From Leptospira ilyithenensis (GTDB taxonomy: Bacteria > Spirochaetota > Leptospiria > Leptospirales > Leptospiraceae), in assembly GCF_004771005.1 (NCBI RefSeq), contig NZ_RQHV01000049.1, forward strand, positions 84,677 to 148,676: a stretch of DNA of 64,000 bases. Reading direction: 5' to 3'. Below, piece by piece: positions 37,852 through 47,593 of this stretch. The notes beneath the pieces were generated by a model. That model searched no databases and had not been told where the DNA came from. It worked only from the letters and a program-made list of their open reading frames with translations. The position numbers and the translations under genes were made by a program. Every line of letters begins with the position of its first letter. Position 1 is the stretch's first letter.

Positions 37852-39609
37852 TCAAACTGCAGCGAGACTCTTTTTCTTACCTTTAATCTTTGTTAGATTG
37901 GAGAGAAGAATCGCAGAACTATCCAATACATAATCCTGAGCGAGCGCCTTACGGGAAGCTCTTCTTTCCACTTTCGCGCGAGGAACGCTTCTTTCCAATA
38001 AGAGACTGACCAAAAGGCGAGCTGCGGATTCAACAACTTCGAAAGCAAGCTCTTCTCTGAGAGTTCCTGTTCCGATCTCGGCAAATTCACTTACGATTGT
38101 TTCCAACTGACTCCAAAGTTCTTTCAATTCGTCGGAAACTTTGAATTTGGACATTTCGTCTTTGATGTATTCCCTGAAGATACCAGTTTCTGTCATACCC
38201 GCAACAATACTTCCTATGCAGGCAACCACTTGCAATTGAGTCGTACCTTCGTAGATATTTGTAATTCGAACATCACGATAGATTCTTGCAACATCATAAT
38301 CTTCCGTATAACCGGAACCGCCGTGAATTTGCAAAGCATCGGAAGCAACTACGTTGGCGAGTTCAGTGATATAATATTTGGAAAGAGGGGTAAGTAGAGA
38401 TGCCAATTTTTCCCATCGTTTGAAGGTTTCGTCTTTGCGGATTTCCTTTTCAGGAATTCCATTCATACGACCTCGTTCTTCTTTCCAACGATAAAGGTCA
38501 ACAGAGCGGCTTGCTTCGTATAAAATACAACGCATTCCAGCAATTTCTCTTTCCATACGATCCAACATTTTTTTCACAGCAGGGATTTGATCGATGGTCT
38601 TACCGAATTGCACCCGTTCGGTGGCATACTTACGGCCTTCAAAATACGCTGCGGTTGCAATTCCCATTGCTTGTGCTGCAATATTCAAACGCGCCTGATT
38701 CATCATTGCCATGGAATACTTAACAAGACCTTTGCCTTCGTCCCCGATCAAAATCCCAGGGCTGTTTTCAAAAACAACTTCGCAGGTAGGAGAACAATGA
38801 AGTCCCATTTTCTTTTCAATGGATGCTACGAAGATATCTTTGGAATGAACCAAAAAGAAAGAAAGACCGCGGGCACCGCTGGTCGTAGATCCCGTTCTTG
38901 CTAAAGTCAAAATGATGGAAGGCATAGTATCAAAACCGCAAGCATGAGTGATGAATCGTTTGGTTCCTGTGATTTTCCAAACACCGTCTTCTCCTTTCAC
39001 CGCTTTGGTTTGTAAATTGGGAAGGTCGGATCCGTAGTTCGGTTCAGTCAATGCCATGGCACCGCAAAGTTCTCCTGCAGCCATCTTGGGAACGAATTCA
39101 TGGATCATCTCTTCCGTTCCGAATCTTTCTACAGTTTCCGCAAGGTTCATGCAACCGAGTGTAATCGCAAGTCCGCCGTCTGCGCGGGAAACTGATTCGG
39201 ATAACATGGATTGTACGACGGAAGGAAGCCCTATCCCACCGTAATGACGGTGAATCCCGTAAGGAAGTAGACCTGCCGATTTGATTTTATTAATCACATC
39301 GATCATTTCTTTGGGAAAGGTAACCTTTCCGTCTTTGTATTTGAGTCCCACTTCATCCATTTGTTTGGCGACTTGAGAGACATCTTTACCTGCGATATCT
39401 CCGCCTGCTTCTAAAGTAGAACGATAAAATTCAATCGCGTCTTCATAATTTCCGGGAGCATAAGCGAGTTCTTCTTGGCTTGTTTTTTGATAAAGTGCGT
39501 AGTCTGTAAAATTTTCTTCATATGAATCCACGATTTCCTTCCAATCGGTGAGGGAATCGAAATGATCTTTTAAATCTTCATTATCAGAAAAATAATTATT
39601 TGATATCAT
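37852..39609 (-). CDS. Acyl-CoA dehydrogenase
   Basis: 585 residues, the longer ACAD subclass with an extra C-terminal helical domain. FAD enzyme of beta-oxidation, oxidising an acyl-CoA to the enoyl-CoA. Seen: [20 protein letters not shown] (FAD/acyl-binding signature), [55 protein letters not shown], and the catalytic-base region [10 protein letters not shown] with its Glu. The C-terminus from about residue 460 matches the extension typical of this subclass. GGAG ribosome site. Transcribed alone, between the MCP gene and a strong terminator. The chain-length preference cannot be read from sequence. Confidence 0.93.
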   Translation of the reverse strand: MISNNYFSDNEDLKDHFDSLTDWKEIVDSYEENFTDYALYQKTSQEELAYAPGNYEDAIEFYRSTLEAGGDIAGKDVSQVAKQMDEVGLKYKDGKVTFPKEMIDVINKIKSAGLLPYGIHRHYGGIGLPSVVQSMLSESVSRADGGLAITLGCMNLAETVERFGTEEMIHEFVPKMAAGELCGAMALTEPNYGSDLPNLQTKAVKGEDGVWKITGTKRFITHACGFDTMPSIILTLARTGSTTSGARGLSFFLVHSKDIFVASIEKKMGLHCSPTCEVVFENSPGILIGDEGKGLVKYSMAMMNQARLNIAAQAMGIATAAYFEGRKYATERVQFGKTIDQIPAVKKMLDRMEREIAGMRCILYEASRSVDLYRWKEERGRMNGIPEKEIRKDETFKRWEKLASLLTPLSKYYITELANVVASDALQIHGGSGYTEDYDVARIYRDVRITNIYEGTTQLQVVACIGSIVAGMTETGIFREYIKDEMSKFKVSDELKELWSQLETIVSEFAEIGTGTLREELAFEVVESAARLLVSLLLERSVPRAKVERRASRKALAQDYVLDSSAILLSNLTKIKGKKKSLAAV

Positions 39610-39763
39610 GTAGGGATCTCCGAACTAGAAGTAGTTCCAGATCAATTATAAGGGATAGCCCGAGAACCACAAATATTTTTCTTAAGGATTTTCCGGACCA
39701 AGAACCGGCACCGGGGCGAAGTAGTAAAATAACTGAGAAAACGACTGTTCACTAACTAATTCT

Positions 39764-41296
39764 TTACCTGATTTTTTCCGCCTGCTTCGCAATCTCTCCG
39801 ATTTGGTCTTGGAGAAGTCTTGTATTTTCCGCAACCACTTGCACTGCATCTTCAATGCTCTGCGCAGCGCGAGTGACTTCTTTATTTCCAATACTTTGTT
39901 CCGTTGCAATAGTCTCCAACTGAGAAGAAAGATCTTTCAATTCTCTTTGCGAAGAAACAACCCTCGCGTTGATATTTTGCATCTCTTCGATTTTTTCGTG
40001 AAATACTTTAACGCTGGTTTCAATCGCAATAAGCTCCTTTTCCTGGTTAGTCGCCATCTCCGAAGCAATACTCGCTGACTTGTTTCCGTTTTCCAAATCT
40101 GATCTTGATTTTTGAATCGTTTTGGAGATGATACTTGCATTCGTAGCGGAATTGTCCGCCAATTTTCCCACTTCCTGCGCGACCACGGCAAATCCCCTTC
40201 CATGTTCTCCTGCGCGTGCGGCTTCAATGGAAGCATTCAGAGAAAGCAGATTTGTTCGATCGGCAATTTCTTTCATGATTTGATTTACTTCTTCCACTTT
40301 CATAAAAGACTGTTTTACTTCATCCAAAGCGGAATTCAATGATGACATAGAAGTCGAAACCTCATTACTGAAGTTAGTTGATTGATTGATTTGTTTGGAA
40401 ATCTCCGTGATTTCCAAACGGATTTCACTCACCAATTTTTCCAAATTGTAACTTTCTTCATTCAGTTTTTCAATTTTTTGATATTGATCCCGTACAAAAT
40501 ATGCGGAACTTTCCGTCGCTTGGGAAATCTGAGTGAGAGAAGCACTGATCTCTTCGATGGATGTGGCTTGCGTTTGGATCTGGGAATTCAAATCTTCCGT
40601 AAAGATTTTCAAAGCTGAGACGGATTCGTTGAGTTTTACAGCCGTTTCCTGCATATTTCCCTTTTGTTTATCTACAATTAACGCATGCTCATCGGCAATA
40701 CGTTTTCCTTCCATAGCTTCGTCCCTGGTTTTGACAAGCAGACTTACCATCTTGCCTGTCGCAAATGTTGCCATAAGTAAAAATGTAAGTTTTACTACTT
40801 CAATGGAAGTTGACAAAGCAAAAGGAAATTTATGAGGATCTGTACTATCGATAAATTCCACTCCGCTTAAATAAGCAACATACAAAGTAACCAGATTTAT
40901 GATCGAGAGCAAAGCACCTACAACGACTGTTTGGCGCCAGGAAAAAAGGAACCCCGAATAAAGTATCAAAAAAAAACTGATCGTATAATTGATCCCAAGT
41001 TTGATAGAACCTGCAGCAATATCCTCATTGATATTTGCCTGAAGGATGGTATTCATTCCTGTGACAAATACGTCGCATAACACAAAATAAAATGGTTTAG
41101 GATCCAAACCTTTTTTAAATAAAAAAGCCTGAATCCCGGAGCTGATCCCATAAATGGCCGCGCCGATAATCATGATGGTTGATTGAGTGCGATCGAGAGT
41201 AGAATAGGTTCCGATAATACCTAAAGTAAAATTAATAAATAAGAAAATTCGAATGGAATTGATCGTTTTTGCGGGCTGAAGGGAGTAATTGTCCAT
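39764..41296 (-). CDS. Methyl-accepting chemotaxis protein with integral-membrane sensor
   Basis: 510 residues. The N-terminal ~185 residues contain about six hydrophobic helices with very short loops, rather than the usual two helices with a periplasmic domain, so sensing is likely within the membrane. No clear HAMP domain is seen. The signalling domain follows; its hairpin tip reads [30 protein letters not shown], split here as [20 protein letters not shown] and [18 protein letters not shown]. It works with CheA/CheW at cell-pole arrays in spirochaetes. Divergent from the COG0523 gene across 180 nt containing three TGCAAY palindromes. Confidence 0.92.
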   Translation of the reverse strand: MDNYSLQPAKTINSIRIFLFINFTLGIIGTYSTLDRTQSTIMIIGAAIYGISSGIQAFLFKKGLDPKPFYFVLCDVFVTGMNTILQANINEDIAAGSIKLGINYTISFFLILYSGFLFSWRQTVVVGALLSIINLVTLYVAYLSGVEFIDSTDPHKFPFALSTSIEVVKLTFLLMATFATGKMVSLLVKTRDEAMEGKRIADEHALIVDKQKGNMQETAVKLNESVSALKIFTEDLNSQIQTQATSIEEISASLTQISQATESSAYFVRDQYQKIEKLNEESYNLEKLVSEIRLEITEISKQINQSTNFSNEVSTSMSSLNSALDEVKQSFMKVEEVNQIMKEIADRTNLLSLNASIEAARAGEHGRGFAVVAQEVGKLADNSATNASIISKTIQKSRSDLENGNKSASIASEMATNQEKELIAIETSVKVFHEKIEEMQNINARVVSSQRELKDLSSQLETIATEQSIGNKEVTRAAQSIEDAVQVVAENTRLLQDQIGEIAKQAEKIR

Positions 41297-41378
41297 CTAG
41301 TCAATTACCCCTTCCGAAGATGATTCTGACAAACCAATTTAGCCTATTCGTAGATACTTTTGGTTCAAGATAACAAAC

Positions 41379-41460
41379 GCAACTATGTTGCATTTTTTTG
41401 TTTGACAGATATTCCGAAAATCCAATAGTGCAATCTAATTGCATTTGCAACATAATTGCA
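41379..41460 (+). promoter_or_regulatory. Three TGCAAY-N3-RTTGCA palindromes before the COG0523 gene
   Basis: Site 1: GCAAC-TAT-GTTGC (41379-41391). Site 2: TGCAAT-CTA-ATTGCA (41429-41443), perfect. Site 3: TGCAAC-ATA-ATTGCA (41446-41460), one mismatch. All have the 3-nt spacer of the sites at 32703-32719. Sites 2 and 3 end 33 and 16 nt before the start codon at 41477 and would block transcription initiation or early elongation if bound. Confidence 0.75.
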
Positions 41461-41476
41461 CACACAGGAATCAGTC

Positions 41477-41923
41477 ATGAAAAAAATACCAGTCACTGTT
41501 CTCTCCGGTTTTTTAGGAGCGGGTAAAACCACTCTTTTAAACCACATCCTTCACAACCGGGAAGGTAAAAAAGTAGCAGTCATCGCAAACAAATGGTCTA
41601 TATTAAAACCGGCAGAACAAACAAAATTTTTATCTATTTTAAAAAGTCTGAATGCGGATGCGGAAGCAATTCCTACCGATTTCAGTAAAGTCTCATTGGA
41701 GAAATTACTGGACACAAAGAAATTTAACTTTGACAAGGCGACAGAATCTCCTCTTTGGCTAAAGGAACTGAGAGGAGAACAACATCCGGAAGGGTACTGG
41801 TGGGCAGCGATAGACCTTGCGGAAATGAAACTAGGACCGGAGTATTGGAAAAGTCTGGAATATCCTTTTCCCGATTGGGATGAAATCCTGTCCGACGGAT
41901 CGAACGAAGCCGAGGTCGCCTAA
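41477..41923 (+). CDS. Shrunken COG0523 (CobW/G3E-like) protein lacking the GTPase middle
   Basis: 148 residues against the usual 320-400. The N-terminus is a canonical COG0523 start, [20 protein letters not shown] (Walker A residues 11-18), running to KKVAVIAN. It then jumps to [20 protein letters not shown], which corresponds to the NKxD region with Asp replaced by Ser, followed by [14 protein letters not shown] and [12 protein letters not shown]. It ends in the C-terminal GYWWAAI block. The Asp of Walker B, the CxCC metal motif and most of the C-terminal domain are missing. The ORF is open, has AGGAA before the ATG and keeps its operators, so it appears to be an expressed, trimmed protein. 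GTP hydrolysis is unlikely. Confidence 0.75.
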   Translation: MKKIPVTVLSGFLGAGKTTLLNHILHNREGKKVAVIANKWSILKPAEQTKFLSILKSLNADAEAIPTDFSKVSLEKLLDTKKFNFDKATESPLWLKELRGEQHPEGYWWAAIDLAEMKLGPEYWKSLEYPFPDWDEILSDGSNEAEVA

Positions 41924-42438
41924 TGAAAGTTTTTTTAGGAGACAAACCGATCGAACTTTTGGGCAAACAACCCAAACAAGGAGAATGGATAAAAAAGAAT
42001 TTCCGTTTGCCAGCAGCCTATAATACAAAAATACCTTTCACGCCCGATCAACTGAAAGCCGGTCTCGTCATAGTATCCACTTTGCCAAAAATAAAATCTA
42101 ATGAATGTTCAGCGCAAATTTTAAACCTGGAGCAGGAATTAGCGATAAGAAAGATAAATGCAAAAATCGTCCATATCGCTTGTGACTGTGCCGATCATTG
42201 GGAAGAGGTAAAAAATCTACATCCGTTTCTGAAAGCAAAAGGTTTCAGTTTGAAATTTGCAGACACAACGGATATAAATAGTTTTAAGGAATTTTTCGGT
42301 GTTGGTGTCAAAGGTTCTCCGAGGATCGCTCATGGATTATTTGCCTTTCAAAACGGCTATTTAATCCAATCAATGATCCCCAGACAACAGTATGGAATCC
42401 CCAATATCAAAAAGCTTTTGGATTCGATCAGTTCTTAG
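41923..42438 (+). CDS. Thiol-peroxidase (Tpx)-like redoxin
   Basis: 171 residues. The N-terminus KVFLGDKPIELLGKQPKQGE matches the Tpx opening, then VIVSTLPKIKSNECSAQIL carries the peroxidatic-type Cys. The usual Tpx T-x-x-C is S-N-E-C here. AKIVHIACDCADHWEEV has a CxC pair near where Tpx holds its resolving Cys; FFGVGVKGSPRIAHGLFAF and a C-terminal PNIKKLLDSI complete the fold. It probably reduces peroxides or carries electrons with thioredoxin, but variant residues leave activity open. Its ATG shares one base with the stop of the COG0523 gene (TAATG), so translation is coupled. Its 3' end overlaps the convergent HEAT gene by 11 nt. Confidence 0.72.
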   Translation: MKVFLGDKPIELLGKQPKQGEWIKKNFRLPAAYNTKIPFTPDQLKAGLVIVSTLPKIKSNECSAQILNLEQELAIRKINAKIVHIACDCADHWEEVKNLHPFLKAKGFSLKFADTTDINSFKEFFGVGVKGSPRIAHGLFAFQNGYLIQSMIPRQQYGIPNIKKLLDSISS

Positions 42439-43999
42439 TTTTGGTTCTCCAATCATTCCATTCCTTTTTCGTTCTGAAATGCTCTCCTGTAATGGCTGCT
42501 AAAGCATAATAAGAGAGCTTTCTTTTTTCCGCTTCGGATCCGTTCACATGTTCAAACAGAACAGGAAGGGAGAGTTTGTCCTTTCGTCTGGCCAATTCTT
42601 CCATTGCCGGACGATAAACATTCGGGTCATTTGAGTTTGTAGCATCTTCAATGACCTGTCTCGCTTCCCGGCTTTGGAGTTGTGATACGGCAGATAATAC
42701 TTGCGGAGCCATCTGCGGTCTGTTTTTGAGGAGTCTAATTAATGTAGGTAAGGCGCTCTCATCGCGGATTGAACCGAGCGCTTCCAAAGCATAAGATACC
42801 AGTTTCCCATCCGAACTGTTTGTTGCGGTGATCAGATCCCCTACTGCTTCTCTCGCACCCATCACACCAAGTGCCCATGCGGATCCGTAAGGACCTTCTT
42901 TCGCACCGGACAGTAAAACCTTACGAAGTACAGGGATAGATGCCTTGTCTCCAATCCAACCCAAAGCTTCCGCAAACGAATCCCTATTAGGCGTTGAATC
43001 AAGAACAAGCAGACTTTCCAATTTTTCCCGAGCGGGGGCGTATTTTTGGCGGCCTGCGATTTTCGCAGCATTGCCCCAGGTTGATTTTTTATCAGAATTC
43101 AATAATGCCAGAGCACGTTTTCCCGCTTCCAACGAAGGAATACCTGACAAAACATCCGTTACATACATTTGCGTTTCTTCCGTTTTGGATTCAAGAAGTG
43201 GAAAAACCAAATCAATCGTCTTCGGATCTCCGATTTGAACGAGAGAAACGGACGCGTTTTCTTTTCCCTTGGAAAAGGAAAGATCCAACGCCTTTGCAAG
43301 AGTAGGCACCGCTTTTTTCGCACCGATTCTACCTAACGCCAAATAGGCGGCAGCAAGCGTGGTGGATCCGTCCAATGTTTTGGTCAGGTCCAAAAGATAA
43401 TCTTCCGATTCCTTGTGGCCTAATTTACCGAGAGCCATGGCGTAAGTTTTGTCTTTTTCCCTGTTCTTATTTTTTAAGGCCATCTTTAAGATGGAAGCTC
43501 CTTGGTCTTTTGCATCTATGAGAACCAAAGCTTCTATCGTTTGCAATCTAAGAGTAGGATCTTCCGAATCCAAAAGAAAAATGATTTGTTTTCCCGCGGA
43601 AGGATCTTTCAATCTTCCCAATGCATCCAGATACACGTCTTTCGGGTTTTCTTTATCGGATTCAAGCAACCTAACAATCGCTTGTGTAGCCGATCTTTCC
43701 TGAAGATCACCCAAAGCAATCGCGGCCCCGGCCCGAACACCAGGCTCTTTGTCGATGAGAAGTTTTTTCAGTTTGGGAATGCTTTCTTTAATCTGTCTGC
43801 TGCCCAATTGAATCGTAGCTTGAGAGCGTAAAAATACGTCATCGGAATCCAAATCTTGCAGTAATTTTGCCGTTGGTATTTCTTCTTCCACTTCATCCTC
43901 TACTACAGGTTTTGGTTGGACTTGGTCTTTTTCTCCGCATTGAAAAACGAATGTACTTAGAAAAAAAATGATGATAAAACAGTATTTGGATAGGTGCAT
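42428..43999 (-). CDS. HEAT-repeat lipoprotein
   Basis: 523 residues. Lipobox TFVFQC (Cys21). The mature protein is a run of HEAT/PBS-lyase-type repeats from about residue 45 to 500, for example DSDDVFLRSQATIQLGSRQI, PGVRAGAAIALGDLQERSAT, and APQVLSAVSQLQSREARQVI. Such superhelical scaffolds bind other proteins; this one would do so in the periplasm or at the cell surface. Weak ribosome site. Single gene, convergent with the redoxin gene. Confidence 0.85.
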   Translation of the reverse strand: MHLSKYCFIIIFFLSTFVFQCGEKDQVQPKPVVEDEVEEEIPTAKLLQDLDSDDVFLRSQATIQLGSRQIKESIPKLKKLLIDKEPGVRAGAAIALGDLQERSATQAIVRLLESDKENPKDVYLDALGRLKDPSAGKQIIFLLDSEDPTLRLQTIEALVLIDAKDQGASILKMALKNKNREKDKTYAMALGKLGHKESEDYLLDLTKTLDGSTTLAAAYLALGRIGAKKAVPTLAKALDLSFSKGKENASVSLVQIGDPKTIDLVFPLLESKTEETQMYVTDVLSGIPSLEAGKRALALLNSDKKSTWGNAAKIAGRQKYAPAREKLESLLVLDSTPNRDSFAEALGWIGDKASIPVLRKVLLSGAKEGPYGSAWALGVMGAREAVGDLITATNSSDGKLVSYALEALGSIRDESALPTLIRLLKNRPQMAPQVLSAVSQLQSREARQVIEDATNSNDPNVYRPAMEELARRKDKLSLPVLFEHVNGSEAEKRKLSYYALAAITGEHFRTKKEWNDWRTKTKN

Positions 44000-44063
44000 A
44001 ATTTTCTGTATATATTTATCAATTTGAGAAAAAGTGTAAACCTCAATATCAAAATCCGACTGA

Positions 44064-45557
44064 TTATAAACTCTCCAGATATTCGATCAGATAATCTCTT
44101 AAATCCTGATTTAAGTTCTTCACGAAATTTTTGCTTTTTTCCGCCTCACCTCCATGCCATAAAATAGCTTCCATCAAGGTTCTTGCCCTTCCATCATGCA
44201 AGTATCTTGCTTCCCCGTGAACGGTTTCCAATAATCCTATCCCCCAGAGAGGAGCAGTCCTCCATTCATTTCCGTTCGCTTCTCCGTCTTCTTTTCCATC
44301 GGCAAGCCCTTCTCCCATATCATGCAATAAAAGATCCGTAAATGGGCGAATGGTTTGAGAAGCAAGTTGTTGAAAAGAAGCCGTAGGAGCAGTCTTCATT
44401 TTCGGAACATGACAATTGGCGCAACCCGCCCAATGAAACATCCTTTTTCCTTCCAGAATATTTCCATAATAAGCCTTTCTGCGTATAGGAACGGCAACTA
44501 ACTGCATATATTTGGTGATTGCAACGACTTTTGCTTCGGACACTTCCAGTGAACCTCCGTTTGTTGCAGAATTGCATTGAGTTTGGGTCGATGTACAATT
44601 TTGACTGGGGAACATGGGGTTTGTAATTCCCAAGTCTCCTAGAAATGCAGCGGAATTTTGTCTTTTTAAACTGGGAGCATTTGCCTTCCAGCCGAACCTA
44701 CCCAGACTTTTGCCGGAACCGGAAAGGTCCTTGATATAATTCGGTCTTCCCGAAATTCCGTTTTTATCTTTATCATTAGGATCCGCAAAACCCAAAATGG
44801 TATCCTCCGAAACGGATTCCAAAAGTCCAAGACCGATCACCTGCTGTGTCATCCTAACTGATGTTTTAAGATCAGAGGCAAGTCCTCCGTAATTCAAACC
44901 CGAAAAAACAATCTTAGGCGACCGAAGGGTATAACCTGTACCGTCTCCGAAATTTCCGACAATCGTATCGTATCCAAGGATCACATTTCCTTCTGCAGAA
45001 ACTCCACCGACTCCGTTCGGTTGCAACTGGTTTCCGTAATTCGCTTCAGCATTATTTCCCCCGCTCCCAACGCCTAACCGAACCAAGCTGGAAATCAACC
45101 TGGTTCCGTCAGGATCAAAGGTCCTTCCGTTCTTTTCGTGGCACCCCAAACAGGAATCCCTGTGAAAAATAGGACCCAGTCCGTCTCTATCCGGAAGGCT
45201 TGCGGAAACACCCGGGGTCCAGGGAACATCAAATACTGACTGACCGATAGTAAATTCGGATATTACTGAAAGTTTGGAATTAGGACCGAATTGTAAAAAA
45301 GCTCTCTCGCCAAGTTCCATGCTCGTCATGGTTTTACCGGCGGATAACTCTTCTCCGTCTTCATATTCCCAAGGAACCGTATCTAACAAACGTTCTATTG
45401 TAGAATCGGAAGATCCGGAGGAATTTTCATTTAATCCCGGTAAGACGGAACAAACTCCTCCTCCCTTACAAAGGGAAATTCGTGGATCGGAACAGTGCAA
45501 AAAAAAACAAAGAACGTACAGCCGACATACGTTCTTTAAAAGAGGATAAATATACAT
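44064..45557 (-). CDS. Di-heme c-type cytochrome-like lipoprotein (COG3488/DUF1111), first copy
   Basis: 497 residues. Possible lipobox CFFLHC (Cys22). Two c-type heme motifs: CLGCHEKNGR near residue 145 and CANCHVPKMK near residue 385. Family signatures are LLHDMGEGLADG, EWRTAPLWGIG and LHDGRARTLMEAILWHGGEA. Annotated in databases as predicted thiol oxidoreductase, although it resembles di-heme peroxidase-type electron carriers. It lies 13 nt after the RCC1 lipoprotein gene and shares the Fur-box-like operator upstream of that gene. A second COG3488 gene lies at 52352-53833, in the imelysin operon. Confidence 0.87.
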   Translation of the reverse strand: MYIYPLLKNVCRLYVLCFFLHCSDPRISLCKGGGVCSVLPGLNENSSGSSDSTIERLLDTVPWEYEDGEELSAGKTMTSMELGERAFLQFGPNSKLSVISEFTIGQSVFDVPWTPGVSASLPDRDGLGPIFHRDSCLGCHEKNGRTFDPDGTRLISSLVRLGVGSGGNNAEANYGNQLQPNGVGGVSAEGNVILGYDTIVGNFGDGTGYTLRSPKIVFSGLNYGGLASDLKTSVRMTQQVIGLGLLESVSEDTILGFADPNDKDKNGISGRPNYIKDLSGSGKSLGRFGWKANAPSLKRQNSAAFLGDLGITNPMFPSQNCTSTQTQCNSATNGGSLEVSEAKVVAITKYMQLVAVPIRRKAYYGNILEGKRMFHWAGCANCHVPKMKTAPTASFQQLASQTIRPFTDLLLHDMGEGLADGKEDGEANGNEWRTAPLWGIGLLETVHGEARYLHDGRARTLMEAILWHGGEAEKSKNFVKNLNQDLRDYLIEYLESL

Positions 45558-45570
45558 TCAATCAAACTTT

Positions 45571-47433
45571 TCAATCGGGAAGAGTAACAAGAACCGGCGT
45601 TGCGGCTCCCCAGGATTCTTGCAAATCAGGCCGTCCCAAAGAGCCTTTGAAATTCCACCCCCATCCGTACAGTGATCCGTCGCTTAACATGGAAAAATTA
45701 TGGGTTGCTCCGCAACCGAAAGAAACTATATTTCTAATTCCGATCACTGCATCCGAAGGTTCGTAAACCTTGGCAGTGGTTGTGTTTCCGATTCCCAAGT
45801 TGGCGGTGGTGGAATTGGCACCCCATCCTTTCACAGTTCCGTCGGAAAGTATGGCAAAACTTTGAGTTCCATTTGCCCAAACAGATGTTACACTGGAAAT
45901 ATTTCCGACGAGTGAAGGAGTAGCTACATCAGCTGGTGACCCGGAACCACCCAGTCCCAATTGTCCGCTTGCCCCCAATCCCCAGGAATAAACATTTCCA
46001 TCGGACTTCAAAGCAAGCAAATGGTCTCTACCGTTTGCAATATGTTTGATTCCGCCCAGAGTCGCGACTTTTTTAGGAGTGGAAGTAACTGCCGTAGAGG
46101 TCCCGATCACTCCGTCTCCTAAATTTCCATACTGATTTCTACCCCAAACATAAACGTCACCTGTGGCTGTTAGAGCAGCAGAGTGCTGGGAACCCGCAAT
46201 CACCTGGATCACGTCGCTTGGCAATCCGATTACATCCACGGGACTTGCCGAATAACTGGCAGAAGTTAATCCTGTGGCACCGTTTCCCAACTGACCTACG
46301 TTATTTTGTCCAAAAGCAACGACCGATCCGTCCGATTTCAAAACAACTGCATGATTGAACCCGAATGATCCCATCACTGCATTTGAAATTCCGGGAACTA
46401 CACGAGGAGGATGTCTTGGACCCGCCGCGGAAGCGGATGTTTCCAATTCGAGATTATCTCCCTGTCCCAATTGACCTTGCGCATTTGCCCCCCAGGCCCA
46501 AACAGTGCCGTCTGTTTTGATGGCAAGGGAATTGTTTTGGTTGAAAGAAATGGAAGCGACATCACCGATCGTAGATAATTTTGTAATCGTCGAATTGGAA
46601 TTGTCGCCGGTAGAAATACCTTGCCCCAACTGACCTTTGTTATTTCGTCCCCAAGTGTACAATGATCCGTTTTTTACAAACCCTGAATGAGACCCCCCGC
46701 CCGTAGTGCGATTTCCAAAATAAAAGGAAATTGATTTGGTAACATAAGTTCCCGTTTGACCGATAAAACTTACCCTAAGGGTATTTTGCCCGATGACAGG
46801 TTTGATGGAGCCGGATAAAGTGGCAAGATCTGCAGAAGCCGAACTTAGAGTTAATTTTTTGGAGTTATTCAAATAAATCTGATAAAGACCTTTTTCTTTG
46901 GAAGAAATAGACAGATCAACCTGATAAACAAACAGTTGTTTTCCGGCCAAGGGAGAAAGAATTGAAAAACTGGATCCTCCGTTTGCATTATTTGCTTCCG
47001 TACTTGTTATGATAGAAACTTCAAAGGAACCGGGAGTAGCGACGGATACATTGAATATAACAGGAGTTGTACCCGCCGAAGTTGCAATTTTAAAACTACC
47101 TAGGGAGGCTCCTTCCTTGGAAAGGACATACAAATGAAATGTACCTTCCTGCAAGTCCAATTTCCAAATACCACTCTCATCTGTCGTGGCATCGGCTTTA
47201 GCAGAAACACTGCGCACGGAAGTATTTCCTTCTGCAAAAGACAGAGATGCTCCCGAGAGAGGATTGCCGGAAGAATCCTTAAGAACCCCGGTGACTCCAA
47301 ACGACGTCTCTCCCCCGGATAAAATCCCTAAGATTCCAAAATTGATTCCTGATGGATCTTCTTTACAAAACGATAAAGAACAGATTCCCAAAAGAAAGAC
47401 GGTCAGGACTGAGAATCGATTGATTTTTCCCAT
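45571..47433 (-). CDS. RCC1-repeat beta-propeller lipoprotein
   Basis: 620 residues. Lipobox CSLSFC (Cys23). A carboxypeptidase-regulatory-like domain (GVTGVLKDSSGNPLSGASLS) is followed by an Ig-like stretch and seven RCC1 repeats from about residue 245 (SLYTWGRNNKGQLGQG, TVWAWGANAQGQLGQG, SVVAFGQNNVGQLGNG, DVYVWGRNQYGNLGDG, NVYSWGLGASGQLGLG, TVKGWGANSTTANLGIG, SLYGWGWNFKGSLGRP), enough for one seven-bladed propeller. Probably surface or periplasmic. First gene of a two-gene unit with a di-heme protein, under a palindromic operator. Confidence 0.88.
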   Translation of the reverse strand: MGKINRFSVLTVFLLGICSLSFCKEDPSGINFGILGILSGGETSFGVTGVLKDSSGNPLSGASLSFAEGNTSVRSVSAKADATTDESGIWKLDLQEGTFHLYVLSKEGASLGSFKIATSAGTTPVIFNVSVATPGSFEVSIITSTEANNANGGSSFSILSPLAGKQLFVYQVDLSISSKEKGLYQIYLNNSKKLTLSSASADLATLSGSIKPVIGQNTLRVSFIGQTGTYVTKSISFYFGNRTTGGGSHSGFVKNGSLYTWGRNNKGQLGQGISTGDNSNSTITKLSTIGDVASISFNQNNSLAIKTDGTVWAWGANAQGQLGQGDNLELETSASAAGPRHPPRVVPGISNAVMGSFGFNHAVVLKSDGSVVAFGQNNVGQLGNGATGLTSASYSASPVDVIGLPSDVIQVIAGSQHSAALTATGDVYVWGRNQYGNLGDGVIGTSTAVTSTPKKVATLGGIKHIANGRDHLLALKSDGNVYSWGLGASGQLGLGGSGSPADVATPSLVGNISSVTSVWANGTQSFAILSDGTVKGWGANSTTANLGIGNTTTAKVYEPSDAVIGIRNIVSFGCGATHNFSMLSDGSLYGWGWNFKGSLGRPDLQESWGAATPVLVTLPD

Positions 47434-47455
47434 TAATTCACCTCTCGGACTAATA

Positions 47456-47482
47456 TGATACTGAGTTTAAGTCTCAGTATCA
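47456..47482 (-). promoter_or_regulatory. Perfect palindrome with Fur-box-like core upstream of RCC1 operon
   Basis: Arms TGATACTGAG / CTCAGTATCA around 7 nt. The minus-strand core TGAGACTTAAACTCA (47462-47476) matches TGAGACTGAATCTCA upstream of irpA at 13 of 15 positions. It lies 23 nt before the start codon at 47433. Confidence 0.7.
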
Positions 47483-47557
47483 ATAAATTATAATAAGCCT
47501 AAATTTGTCAAGTTTTGAGCGATGAAATGATTTCCAGGAAGTGGTAAGAAACAAAAA

Positions 47558-47578
47558 GCCCGAAGTGAATCTTCGGGC
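47558..47578 (-). terminator. Hairpin terminator downstream of the 226-residue protein gene
   Basis: GCCCGAAG-TGAAT-CTTCGGGC, an 8-bp perfect stem. On the minus strand it is followed by TTTTTGT. It lies 15 nt past the stop at 47594. Confidence 0.8.
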
Positions 47579-47593
47579 CCGAGGGACTATTTT

